Shown here one piece after another: positions 44,573-52,212 of a stretch of 64,000 bases of DNA; position 1 is the stretch's first letter, and every line of letters starts with the position of its first letter. Under the pieces are notes generated by a model that had not been told where the DNA came from, did no database searches, and saw nothing but the letters and a program-made list of their open reading frames with translations. The DNA lies in the NCBI RefSeq assembly GCF_004799685.1, contig NZ_CP031311.1, forward strand, positions 2,473,355-2,537,354, given 5' to 3'. Source of the stretch: Halobellus limi. Lineage in GTDB: Archaea; Halobacteriota; Halobacteria; Halobacteriales; Haloferacaceae. The position numbers and the translations under genes were made by a program.

Positions 44573-45772
44573 CTATCGGATGACGTCGAGGCCGTTCTGC
44601 TTCTCGCGCTGCTCGCGGCCGCCGTCGGACTGCCAGGACCCGCCGGTCGCGGTCGATCCGGTGGACTCCTGGGCGAACTCGGCGTTCTCGCTGGCATCGA
44701 ACTCCGTCGTCTCGATGCTCTCTCTGGATCGGTCGGCCTGTTTCTGCGTCGACGGGCCGAGCACCTGCGCGGACTGGACGCCGGTCATAATCGCCATCAC
44801 GCGGACTTTCCCCTTGTACTCGTCGCGGATGCGCGCGCCCCAGATGACGTTCGCGCGCGCCTCCAGCCGTTCGGTGATGTTGTTCGCGATGCCCTCGGCC
44901 TCCTTCAGGGTGAGGTCGGGACCGCCCGTGATGTGGACTAACCCGCCGGACGCCCCGCGGTAGTCCACGTCCAAGAGCGGGTGGTTCATCGCGTCGTTGA
45001 CGACCTCCTGGGTCTTGTTCTTATCCTGGGTCTGACCGACGAGCATCACCGCGACGCCGCCCTGATCCATGATCGTGGACATGTCCGCGTAGTCCAGGTT
45101 GATCAGCGACGGTTGCGTGATGGTCTCTGAGATTCCTTTCACGGTCTCGGCGATGATCTGGTCCATCACCGAGAACGCCTTGCCGATCGGGAGGTTGGGG
45201 ACGTAATCCAAGAGCCGGTTGTTGTCGAGGACGATGATCGAGTCGGCCTCGTTGCGGAGCTTTTCGAGCCCCTCCTCGGCCTTCACGGTCCGGGCGCGCT
45301 CGACGTTGAACGGGGTCGAGACCATCCCGACGACGATCGCGCCCTGCTCTTTGGCGATCTTCGAGACGACCGGGGCCGCTCCGGTCCCGGTGCCGCCGCC
45401 CATCCCGGCGGTGACGAAGACGAGGTCGGCCTCGCCGAGGACCTCCTTGATCGTCCCCTGGGCCATCTCCGTCGCCCGCTCGCCCATCGAGGGGTCGCCG
45501 CCGGCGCCGAGTCCCTGCGTCAGGGACTTGCCGACGAGGATCTTCGTGTCGGCCTCGATCATCTTGAGGTGCTGTTTGTCGGTGTTGATCGCGACCGTGT
45601 CGGCGCCGTCGACGCCGATGTTGTAGAGTCGGTTGACCGTGTTGTTGCCGGCACCGCCGCAGCCGACGATGACGATTCGGGGACTCCCGAACTCGTCGCC
45701 CTCCGGGGCCTCGGTGTTTGCGTCTCGCTCCTCCTCGTCGCGCTGCATCGCCTCTCTGACTATGTCTTGCAT
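44573..45772 (-). CDS. ftsZ2: Cell division protein FtsZ2
   Basis: 399-residue tubulin-superfamily GTPase forming the division ring. It has the Rossmann start [20 protein letters not shown], the tubulin signature [20 protein letters not shown] (about residue 125) and the T7 loop [20 protein letters not shown]. The tail is variable and ends GLDVIR. Haloarchaea have FtsZ1 and FtsZ2. The tail and the cdrS/cdrL neighbourhood identify this as FtsZ2, needed for ring constriction in Haloferax volcanii. It starts three bases after the cdrS stop, so it is cotranscribed with it. Confidence 0.95.
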   Translation of the reverse strand: MQDIVREAMQRDEEERDANTEAPEGDEFGSPRIVIVGCGGAGNNTVNRLYNIGVDGADTVAINTDKQHLKMIEADTKILVGKSLTQGLGAGGDPSMGERATEMAQGTIKEVLGEADLVFVTAGMGGGTGTGAAPVVSKIAKEQGAIVVGMVSTPFNVERARTVKAEEGLEKLRNEADSIIVLDNNRLLDYVPNLPIGKAFSVMDQIIAETVKGISETITQPSLINLDYADMSTIMDQGGVAVMLVGQTQDKNKTQEVVNDAMNHPLLDVDYRGASGGLVHITGGPDLTLKEAEGIANNITERLEARANVIWGARIRDEYKGKVRVMAIMTGVQSAQVLGPSTQKQADRSRESIETTEFDASENAEFAQESTGSTATGGSWQSDGGREQREKQNGLDVIR

Positions 45773-45775
45773 TGG

Positions 45776-45952
45776 TTACACCTTAGCCCAGTGTTTGGTC
45801 GGCGAGTCGCGTCCCTCGGCCTGCTGTTCGTTGAGCATCTCTCGAACAGCCGAGCGGATCGCCTCCGACCGGTTCGGGAACTCCCCGGTCTCGACCATCT
45901 GTTCGACCTCCTCGATCTGCTGCTTCGGAATTCGTAGTGTCACACGCTCCAT
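45776..45952 (-). CDS. cdrS: Ribbon-helix-helix cell division regulator CdrS
   Basis: 58-residue RHH DNA-binding protein. The strand [12 protein letters not shown] is followed by two helices ([20 protein letters not shown], then [14 protein letters not shown]). Small size and its position directly before ftsZ2 match CdrS of Halobacterium and Haloferax, an essential regulator of ftsZ2 and cell division. The start is at 45952 by alignment of the RHH strand. Repeated GTAAGACG half-sites lie upstream in the leader and promoter region. Confidence 0.92.
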   Translation of the reverse strand: MERVTLRIPKQQIEEVEQMVETGEFPNRSEAIRSAVREMLNEQQAEGRDSPTKHWAKV

Positions 45953-45967
45953 TGTTGCATTCCCCCG

Positions 45968-46002
45968 GTAAGACGGCGCGCACATCTGTGCGAACGTCTT
46001 AC
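45968..46002. promoter_or_regulatory. Spaced inverted GTAAGACG pair in the cdrS leader
   Basis: GTAAGACG (45968-45975) and its exact reverse complement CGTCTTAC (45995-46002) are separated by 19 bases. The half-sites equal those of the perfect palindrome at 46053. It lies 16-50 bases before the cdrS ATG. Candidate operator or leader hairpin. Confidence 0.6.
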
Positions 46003-46052
46003 ACCCCCGAAAACGGACGACAGCGGATCTCTCCCCCGCGCCGCCGGGTTCT

Positions 46053-46070
46053 GTAAGACGACCGTCTTAC
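46053..46070. promoter_or_regulatory. Perfect 18-bp palindrome, candidate RHH operator for cdrS-ftsZ2
   Basis: GTAAGACGACCGTCTTAC has two 8-base half-sites in perfect symmetry around AC. It sits about 27-45 bases downstream of the TATA element (46094-46103) on the minus strand, i.e. on the predicted transcription start. This is the classic place for repression by a ribbon-helix-helix protein. A lone half-site GTAAGAC is at 46116-46122. Confidence 0.7.
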
Positions 46071-46093
46071 GCGAGAGTTACCACAGAGCGATG

Positions 46094-46103
46094 CCTTATA
46101 AAT
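46094..46103 (-). promoter_or_regulatory. TATA element of cdrS-ftsZ2
   Basis: Minus-strand ATTTATAAGG is the only good TATA-like element in the 210-base gap between cdrL and cdrS. It implies a start near 46070 and an untranslated leader of roughly 118 bases, long for a haloarchaeal gene. Confidence 0.6.
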
Positions 46104-46162
46104 GTAACGCCGACTGTAAGACAGATCGGCGCTGGTGGCGTATACGGCCGCTTCGACACCGT

Positions 46163-46777
46163 TTACGTCCGTTCGAGGACGTCAGCAGCCGACGTCCGAC
46201 GGCCGCAGCTCGGACAGAACGCCCAGTCGGATCGGAGTTCGTCGCCGCACTCGCAGAATACCCGATGGGAGGCCTTCTCGCCGCAGTTCGGGCAGTACAC
46301 GTGATCGCCCTCGACACGTTCGCCGCACTTGTCACACGTCTTTGCGCCGGCGTGTTCGTCGACGGTTCCCCCCTTTGTCTTACGTTCAGACTCGGACGAT
46401 GTCGACGGCGTAGGTTCGTCGGTAGCGGACGTCTTCTCCGCGTTGACGCCGTCGAGCGAGATGTTGACGTTGAGGTCCTGTGTGCGACCGGCGGGCGCGG
46501 TCCGTCCGAGCCGCTCGTCGAGGCGATCGGCGACGAGTTCGTCGACGCGCTCTCTGATGGCCTCGTCGATGGAATCGGTGGATCGCGCCTCCGACGACGA
46601 CTCCGCGTCGAGGTCGATCATCGGTTCCGCGTCGCTCGTGTCGGACAGGGTGTCGTCACGGTCCGCGCCGTCGAGGTACGTGCGCAACGCTTCGCGCATC
46701 GCCTCCGACTTGGAGGTGTCGAGCGCCTCCAACCGCTCGACGAGGTCGTCGTCGGCGCGGAACGTGATCTTGCTCAT
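46163..46777 (-). CDS. cdrL: RHH and zinc-ribbon regulator CdrL
   Basis: 204-residue protein. An N-terminal ribbon-helix-helix (MSKITFRADDDLVERLEALD, then TSKSEAMREALRTYLDGADR) is followed by an acidic linker with a predicted coiled helix (DEAIRERVDELVADRLDERL). Two zinc ribbons come last: CDKCGERVEGDHVYCPNCG (about residue 145) and CECGDELRSDWAFCPSCG (about residue 172). It precedes cdrS on the same strand with 210 bases between them. This corresponds to CdrL, reported to regulate cdrS-ftsZ2 in Haloferax. It has its own TATA element and palindrome. Confidence 0.9.
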   Translation of the reverse strand: MSKITFRADDDLVERLEALDTSKSEAMREALRTYLDGADRDDTLSDTSDAEPMIDLDAESSSEARSTDSIDEAIRERVDELVADRLDERLGRTAPAGRTQDLNVNISLDGVNAEKTSATDEPTPSTSSESERKTKGGTVDEHAGAKTCDKCGERVEGDHVYCPNCGEKASHRVFCECGDELRSDWAFCPSCGRRTSAADVLERT

Positions 46778-46778
46778 C

Positions 46779-46796
46779 GGTCGTATATATGCGACC
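46779..46796. promoter_or_regulatory. Inverted repeat between the cdrL TATA box and start codon
   Basis: GGTCGTATATATGCGACC is a symmetric arrangement GGTCG-8-CGACC with an AT core. It lies 2-19 bases upstream of the cdrL ATG and directly next to its TATA element. Likely an autoregulatory site; its sequence differs from the GTAAGACG sites of cdrS. Confidence 0.6.
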
Positions 46797-46797
46797 G

Positions 46798-46808
46798 ACT
46801 ATTTGAAT
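46798..46808 (-). promoter_or_regulatory. TATA element of cdrL
   Basis: Minus-strand ATTCAAATAGT is centred 26 bases before the ATG at 46777, consistent with a leaderless transcript. Confidence 0.6.
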
Positions 46809-46905
46809 CTTCCTTCGTGTCTGACGGATGTCAGTCGGCGTGTCTGCCGTCGGGAGCGAATTCCCCTCCGGCAAATTCAAGTCGACTTTCACCGTTTCAA
46901 GCGTA

Positions 46906-47556
46906 GTGGCAGTAACGTTCGATCTCTTCGGGACGCTGGTCGCGGTCGACCGCCCTGCGGACCCCGCTTCCGCCGTCGGAGCGGAACTCCGAGAACGCGA
47001 CATAGCGGTCCCGGACGACTGGGCGTCCGCCTACGCCGAGCGGCACGTCGACGCGCCGGCGGGCGCAGAGGTCCCCCTTCCCGCGCACGTCGCCGCGGCG
47101 CTCCGCTCCCGCGGCGTCGACGTCCCGAACAACGCGGCCCGGCGCGCCGTCGTCGCCGCCTTCGATCCCGCGGTTCGAACCCGTCGGGGCGCCGTCGACG
47201 CCGTCGCGGCCGCCGCGGAACGCGGACCCGTCGGGCTCCTCTCGAACTGCTCGGTCCCCGAACTCGTCTCGCGGACGCTGATCCGCTCGACGCTGGACCG
47301 GGCGGCGTTCGACGCCGTCGTGACGAGCGTCGGCTGCGGGTGGCGCAAGCCGCATCCGCAGTCGTTCGAGACGGCCGCGGAAGAACTCGGCGTCGACCCC
47401 GCCTCGCTCGTTCACGTCGGCGACGACGAGGGGACCGACGGGGGAATCGCGTCGCTCGGCGGGACGTTCGTCGACGTCGCCGCCTGCGGCCTCGACGACG
47501 TCGCGCTGCGGCTCCGGCGGGGCGAACCGCTCGGAGGTGCCGAATCGTGCCGGTGA
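46906..47556 (+). CDS. HAD-superfamily hydrolase, first gene of the cobalamin operon
   Basis: 216-residue HAD hydrolase. Motif I is VTFDLFGTLVAVD, motif II VGLLSNCSVPE, motif III CGWRKPHPQSFET and motif IV VHVGDDEGTDG. These fit a Cap-I type phosphatase. The start is taken as GTG 46906 directly before motif I; an ATG at 46828 would add 26 unconserved residues. Its stop overlaps cbiB by ten bases, and five more cobalamin genes follow in the same tight arrangement. It could be the missing adenosylcobalamin-5'-phosphate or alpha-ribazole-phosphate phosphatase (inference). Confidence 0.87.
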   Translation: MAVTFDLFGTLVAVDRPADPASAVGAELRERDIAVPDDWASAYAERHVDAPAGAEVPLPAHVAAALRSRGVDVPNNAARRAVVAAFDPAVRTRRGAVDAVAAAAERGPVGLLSNCSVPELVSRTLIRSTLDRAAFDAVVTSVGCGWRKPHPQSFETAAEELGVDPASLVHVGDDEGTDGGIASLGGTFVDVAACGLDDVALRLRRGEPLGGAESCR

Positions 47557-48692
47557 CCGCGACCGCCGCTGTCGTCCTCGCGGCGGGGCTGGACGCCCTC
47601 GCCGGTGAGCCCCCGGCGCGCGTGCACCCGGTCGCGCTGCTCGGTCGCCTCGTGGCGTGGATCGATCGGCGCGGTCGGGGCGCTCCGGGCTCCCGCGACC
47701 CCGACGGCCGGTGGTCGCACCCGCGGCTCGTCGGCGTCCTCACGGCGCTGTTCGTGCCGCTCGGATTCGCCGCCGTCGCCGCGGGGGTCGTCGCCGCCGG
47801 ATCGACCGTGGCCGTCGAGTCGGCGGTCTCAATCGGACCCGTCACCGCTTCCTGGTTCGGGGCGGCGCTGGCCGCCACCGTCCTCGTTTCGACGACGAGC
47901 CTGCGTCTGCTGCTCGACAGCGCCCGGACGGTCGTCGCCGAGAGCGACGCCGACCTCGACGCCGCGCGTACCGACCTCCGGGCGCTGGCCGGACGCGATC
48001 CCGACTCGCTGGACGCGGCCCACGTCCGCTCGGCGGCCGTCGAGAGCCTCGCGGAGAACCTCGCGGACGGCCTCGTCGCACCGCTCCTCGCGTTCGCGGT
48101 CGCCGTCGCGGTGACCGGCGCGTTCGTTCCGGCGGCGACGTCGCCCGCACTCGTCCCGGCGGCGACGTCCCCCGCGCGGCCGTCCGTCTCGCTCCCGCTC
48201 GCCGCGGGCGCGGGGGCGGCCGCCTGGGTGAAGGCGGTCAACACGCTCGACTCGATGCTGGGCTACCGATCGAACCCGATCGGCTGGGCCTCCGCCCGCC
48301 TCGACGACGCCGTGATGTGGCTCCCGGCGCGGCTCTCGGCGCTACTTCTCGCCGTCGCCGCGGGGTCGCCCGCGGTTCCGCTCCGGCGGTCCGTCCGGGC
48401 GCTCGCCCGCCGACCGTCCTCGCCGAACTCGGGGTGGCCGATGGCGACGATGGCCGCGCTGTTGCCCGCGCGGTTGCACAAGCCGGGCGTCTACGACCTC
48501 GATCCGACCGATGCGGGGCGGTCGAGTGCCACGCCGACGGCGCCGGCATCAGACGCGCCCACCCGGTCCCGGGGTTCGAGCCCGAAGGCGACGACGCTTC
48601 CGGACGTCGCGACCGCGACGCGCGCGGTCCGGATCACTCGGCGCGCCGGCGCGCTCGCGTTCGTCGCCGCGGGGGTGATCGCGTGGTTCTGA
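47547..48692 (+). CDS. cbiB: Adenosylcobinamide-phosphate synthase CbiB
   Basis: 381-residue membrane enzyme that attaches aminopropanol or its phosphate to adenosylcobyric acid. The family start is recognisable (AAGLDALAGEPPARVHPVAL), with the later conserved segments ESLAENLADGLVAPLLAF, KAVNTLDSMLGYRSNPIGWA and RLDDAVMWLPARL. An in-frame 27-bp duplication (48126-48179) encodes PAATSPAL/PAATSPAR. GTG start overlapping the HAD gene; GTG 47553 is an alternative. It overlaps cobS by ten bases. Confidence 0.93.
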   Translation: MPVTATAAVVLAAGLDALAGEPPARVHPVALLGRLVAWIDRRGRGAPGSRDPDGRWSHPRLVGVLTALFVPLGFAAVAAGVVAAGSTVAVESAVSIGPVTASWFGAALAATVLVSTTSLRLLLDSARTVVAESDADLDAARTDLRALAGRDPDSLDAAHVRSAAVESLAENLADGLVAPLLAFAVAVAVTGAFVPAATSPALVPAATSPARPSVSLPLAAGAGAAAWVKAVNTLDSMLGYRSNPIGWASARLDDAVMWLPARLSALLLAVAAGSPAVPLRRSVRALARRPSSPNSGWPMATMAALLPARLHKPGVYDLDPTDAGRSSATPTAPASDAPTRSRGSSPKATTLPDVATATRAVRITRRAGALAFVAAGVIAWF

Positions 48693-49447
48693 CCGCGGTC
48701 CGCGGGGCGCTCGGGTTCCTCACTCGACTGCCGGTCGGCGGCGACGCGGACGCCTGGGAGGCGTTCCGGCGGACGCCCGTCTCGATCCCGCTCGCCGGCT
48801 ACGTCGTCGGCGCGCTCGCCGCCCTGCCCTTCCTCCTCCCGCTGCCGGTCCCGAGCGTCGCCGCGCTCTACCTGGTGACGGTCGTCCTCCTCACCGGCGT
48901 CACGCACGCCGACGGACTTGCCGACCTCGGGGACGCCGCGGCGGTCCACGGCGGAGTCGACGCCGCGCGCCGACGGGAGGTCCTCAAGGACTCACAGACC
49001 GGCGTCGGCGGCGCGCTGGCCGTCTCGCTCGCGCTCGTGACGCTCGGCCTCGGAACGCTGGGGCTGGCGGGGACGCTCCCGCGCGTCGCGTTCGCGCTCG
49101 CGCTCGCCGCGGAGGTCGGAGCGAAAACCGGCGTCGCGCTGCTCGTCTGTACGCGGGAGGCGATGCACGAGGGCCTCGGCGCCGCGCTGACCGAGGGAGC
49201 GACGCCGACGGGGCTACTGCCCACCGTGATCGCCGTTCTCCCGGTGTTCGCCGTCGCCTCGGCGGCAGGTGCGGGCTACGCGGGACCGCTCGGCGCGGTG
49301 CTCGCGCCGCTCGGCGTCGCCTGGCTCGTCGGCGTCTGGGCGACGGGCGCGCTCGGCGGAATCAACGGCGACGTCCTCGGCGCGGCGAACGAACTCGGCC
49401 GCGTCGTGGGCGTGCACGCGGGGGTGATCGTATGGACGCTCTGGTGA
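48683..49447 (+). CDS. cobS: Adenosylcobinamide-GDP ribazoletransferase CobS
   Basis: 254-residue integral membrane cobalamin synthase joining adenosylcobinamide-GDP and alpha-ribazole(-phosphate). Motifs are RGALGFLTRLPVGGDADAWE at the N-terminus, the metal-binding THADGLADLGDAAAVHGGVD and REVLKDSQTGVGGALAVSLA. It ends in GGINGDVLGAANELGRVV. GTG start, overlapping cbiB by ten bases and cobY by sixteen. Confidence 0.94.
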   Translation: MVLTAVRGALGFLTRLPVGGDADAWEAFRRTPVSIPLAGYVVGALAALPFLLPLPVPSVAALYLVTVVLLTGVTHADGLADLGDAAAVHGGVDAARRREVLKDSQTGVGGALAVSLALVTLGLGTLGLAGTLPRVAFALALAAEVGAKTGVALLVCTREAMHEGLGAALTEGATPTGLLPTVIAVLPVFAVASAAGAGYAGPLGAVLAPLGVAWLVGVWATGALGGINGDVLGAANELGRVVGVHAGVIVWTLW

Positions 49448-50067
49448 TGTGCGGCGGGCGGGGAACGCGGCTTCGAGGTGGGGAGAAAACGGAACGCTTC
49501 TCGACTATCGAGAAGCCGCTCGTCGAAGTCGGCGGCGAGGCGATGTTCGACCGGGTGGTCGACGCGCTCCGCGCGAGTCGTATCGGTGGGGACGGGGCGG
49601 TCGCGGGACAGATCCACGCGGTCGTCTCGCCACACGCGCCCGAGACGGCCGAGCGGGCCCGAGAGCTGTCTCTCTCGGTCGTCGCGACGCCCGGCGACGG
49701 CTACGTCTCAGACCTCACGACCGCTCTCGATGCCATCGGCCGACCGGCGCTCACGGTGCCGGCGGACCTGCCGCTCTTGGCCTCGGAGCACGTCGACGAC
49801 GCCGTCGAGCGCTCGGTCGGGGACAGCGAGGGGACCGACGCCCGCGAACCGACCTCGATCACCGTCTGCGCGCCCGTCGCGCTGAAGCGTCGCCTGGGCG
49901 CGTCCGTGGACACCGCGTTCGAGCACGACGGACGGACGGTGGCGCCGACGGGGCTGAACGTCGTCGCCGGCGACGACGACACCGTGGCGTTGACGTACGA
50001 CGCCCGCCTCGCGGTCAACGTGAACCGACCTTCGGACCGAGAACTGGCAGGAGCGCTATGCGAGTGA
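49432..50067 (+). CDS. cobY: Adenosylcobinamide-phosphate guanylyltransferase CobY
   Basis: 211-residue archaeal nucleotidyltransferase (non-orthologous replacement of bacterial CobU) making adenosylcobinamide-GDP. It has the sugar-nucleotidyltransferase start MDALVMCGGRGTRLRGGEKT, the conserved KPLVEVGGEAMFDRVVDAL and the VPADLPLLASEHV region. It overlaps cobS and cobT. Confidence 0.92.
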   Translation: MDALVMCGGRGTRLRGGEKTERFSTIEKPLVEVGGEAMFDRVVDALRASRIGGDGAVAGQIHAVVSPHAPETAERARELSLSVVATPGDGYVSDLTTALDAIGRPALTVPADLPLLASEHVDDAVERSVGDSEGTDAREPTSITVCAPVALKRRLGASVDTAFEHDGRTVAPTGLNVVAGDDDTVALTYDARLAVNVNRPSDRELAGALCE

Positions 50068-51122
50068 TCCTCGTCGCGGGGACGACCCGCACGGCCGAGA
50101 TCGACGGGATCAGCGCCGCGGGCGCGACCCGGGACCTCCTCGTGCACACCCCGAGCGCCGACGCGGAGATCCTCGCCTACGGCGACACGGTCCGCGCGCC
50201 CGTGACCCCGGTGAGCCCGACGGGCTGTCCGACGCCCGCGGTCGTGACGCGCACCGTCCGGGAACTGCTCGGCTTCGACGTGACTGTCGTCGACGGCGGC
50301 CTCGCGCGGTCGACCGGCGCGCCGTCCGTCACGGTGGGGGCGCGACCCGGCGACGACATCCGGGAGACGGATCCGGTCCAAACCGCACCGGGCGCGTTCG
50401 TGGCCGCGCGGAAGTTCGGCCGCGCGCTGCCGGAGGACCGGATCGTCGTCGGCGAGACGATCCCCGGCGGGACGACCACGGCGATGGCGACCCTCCGCGC
50501 GCTCGGGGAGGACGTCCTCGAATCGACGTCGTCGTCACTACCGGAGAACCCGCTGGACCTGAAAGAGCGAGTCGTCGGGACGGCGTTCGAGTCGTCGGAC
50601 GTCGACCCCGGCGGCGCCGCCCACGCGCCGGAGACCGCCCTGCGGTCCGTCGGCGACCCGGTGCTGGCCGTCGCCTCGGGCCTCGCCGCCGGCGCGCTCG
50701 AATCCGGTACCGACGTCGTCCTCGGCGGCGGGACCCAGATGCTCGCCGTGGCCGCGCTCGTCCGCCACGCCGGCGTCCCCGACCGCGCGACGCTCGCGAC
50801 GACCTCGTACCTGGCCGCCGACGTACCCGAACTCGACGAGGCGACCGGAGCGCTGGAGTTGGACCTCGTCGTCTCCGACCCCGGCTTCGACGCCGACGCG
50901 GGGCCGCTGTCGGCGTACGCCGACGGCGTGGCGAAAGAGGGTGCGGCGATGGGCGGTGCGCTCCGGCTCGCCGACGAGGCCGGACGGCTCGACGAGGTGG
51001 TCGAGGCGACGCGCGCAGTGCTGGAGCGGGTGACCGTCGATCGCCCCGAGGAGGTGACCAGCGACGGCACCGTTGATACCGCCCGCGACGGACCTCGTGA
51101 GAACGACGGCGATGGACCCTGA
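50058..51122 (+). CDS. cobT: Nicotinate-nucleotide phosphoribosyltransferase-like CobT (archaeal)
   Basis: 354-residue archaeal CobT-family protein that activates the lower-ligand base (5,6-dimethylbenzimidazole or another) to its alpha-ribotide. Recognisable parts are MRVILVAGTTRTAEIDGISA, the Gly-rich VVGETIPGGTTTAMATLRAL, VLAVASGLAAGALESGTDVV and LGGGTQMLAVAALVRHAGVP. The archaeal members differ strongly from bacterial CobT. It overlaps cobD by eleven bases. Confidence 0.92.
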   Translation: MRVILVAGTTRTAEIDGISAAGATRDLLVHTPSADAEILAYGDTVRAPVTPVSPTGCPTPAVVTRTVRELLGFDVTVVDGGLARSTGAPSVTVGARPGDDIRETDPVQTAPGAFVAARKFGRALPEDRIVVGETIPGGTTTAMATLRALGEDVLESTSSSLPENPLDLKERVVGTAFESSDVDPGGAAHAPETALRSVGDPVLAVASGLAAGALESGTDVVLGGGTQMLAVAALVRHAGVPDRATLATTSYLAADVPELDEATGALELDLVVSDPGFDADAGPLSAYADGVAKEGAAMGGALRLADEAGRLDEVVEATRAVLERVTVDRPEEVTSDGTVDTARDGPRENDGDGP

Positions 51123-52212
51123 CGGCCTCGCGGACGTCGAGCGCGTCCCTCACGGCGGCAGCGACGACCGGGACCTGGTCGACTTCAGCGCGAACACGAA
51201 CCCGGTCCGGCCCGCGGGCGTCGCGGACGTCTACGAGGCGGCGCTCGCGGACGCGACCCGCTACGCCGACGGGTTCGACGACTTCCGCGCGGCGGCCGCC
51301 GAGTACGTCGGGCGTGAATCCGACGACGTGGCCCACGGCACCGACCGCGACGATCACGGCGCCCACCACGGCACCGACGACGCGGGCTGTACCGCAGACG
51401 ACGTGATCCCGACCGCCGGTGGCCTCGCGGCGCTCCGCCTCGCGTTCGGCGTCACCGTCTCGCCGGGCGACCGCGTGCTCGTCCCGGAACCGAGCTTCGG
51501 CGAGTACGCCCGGGAGATCCGCCTGCAGGGCGGCGACCCGGTGGGCGTCGCGCACGGCGAACTCCTCGATCGCGATCCCGCAGACTACGCCGCGGCGGTC
51601 GTCTGCAACCCGAACAATCCGACCGGTGAACTCCGAGAGCGGGACGCGCTCGACGCGTTCCGAACGCGGTGTCGCGCCGTCGGAACCCCGCTCGTCGTCG
51701 ACGAGGCCTTCCTCGACTTCACCGACGCGCCCAGTCTGGCGGGCGAACCGGGCGCGATCGTCGTCCGCTCGCTCACCAAGATGTTCGGCCTGCCGGGAAT
51801 CCGCGCGGGCTTCGCCGTCGCGGTCGGCGACCTCGGCGACCGACTCCGGACCGCGCGGCCGACGTGGGCGCTGTCCACGCCCGCGGCCGCGGTCGGAACC
51901 CACTGCCTCCGGCAGACCGACTTCGTCGAGCGCACGCGCGAGCGGGTCGCCGGCGAGCGCACCCGGATGCGCGAGGCGCTCTCGGAGCGGTACGCGGTCG
52001 CGCCCTCGGACGCCCCCTTCCTGCTCGTCGACGTCGGCGACGAGCGGGCCGACCCGGACGCGGCGGTCGAGACGGTGCTCGCCCGCGCCCGCGACGGCGG
52101 CGTCGCGGTCCGCGACGCGCGGACGTTCGAGCGCCTGGACTCGCACGTGCGCGTGGCCGTGCGCCGCCCGCACGAGAACGACCTGTTGCTCGACGCGCTG
52201 CTTGACCGATGA
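51112..52212 (+). CDS. cobD: L-threonine-O-3-phosphate decarboxylase CobD
   Basis: 366-residue PLP-dependent fold-I enzyme giving (R)-1-amino-2-propanol phosphate for CbiB. The PLP lysine lies in VVRSLTKMFGLPGIRAGFAV (about residue 223). The conserved VCNPNNPTGELRERDALDAF and LVVDEAFLDFTDAPSLAGEP segments are present. A His/Asp-rich insert (about residues 79-95) is unusual. The start is ATG 51112, inside the end of cobT. A histidinol-phosphate aminotransferase reading is excluded mainly by the cob context. Confidence 0.9.
   Translation: MDPDGLADVERVPHGGSDDRDLVDFSANTNPVRPAGVADVYEAALADATRYADGFDDFRAAAAEYVGRESDDVAHGTDRDDHGAHHGTDDAGCTADDVIPTAGGLAALRLAFGVTVSPGDRVLVPEPSFGEYAREIRLQGGDPVGVAHGELLDRDPADYAAAVVCNPNNPTGELRERDALDAFRTRCRAVGTPLVVDEAFLDFTDAPSLAGEPGAIVVRSLTKMFGLPGIRAGFAVAVGDLGDRLRTARPTWALSTPAAAVGTHCLRQTDFVERTRERVAGERTRMREALSERYAVAPSDAPFLLVDVGDERADPDAAVETVLARARDGGVAVRDARTFERLDSHVRVAVRRPHENDLLLDALLDR

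Noticed and set aside
46778-46905. Cobalamin riboswitch or long leader before the HAD/cbiB operon
   Set aside because: The HAD start lies about 30 bases after a weak AT-rich box, leaving no room for a riboswitch.
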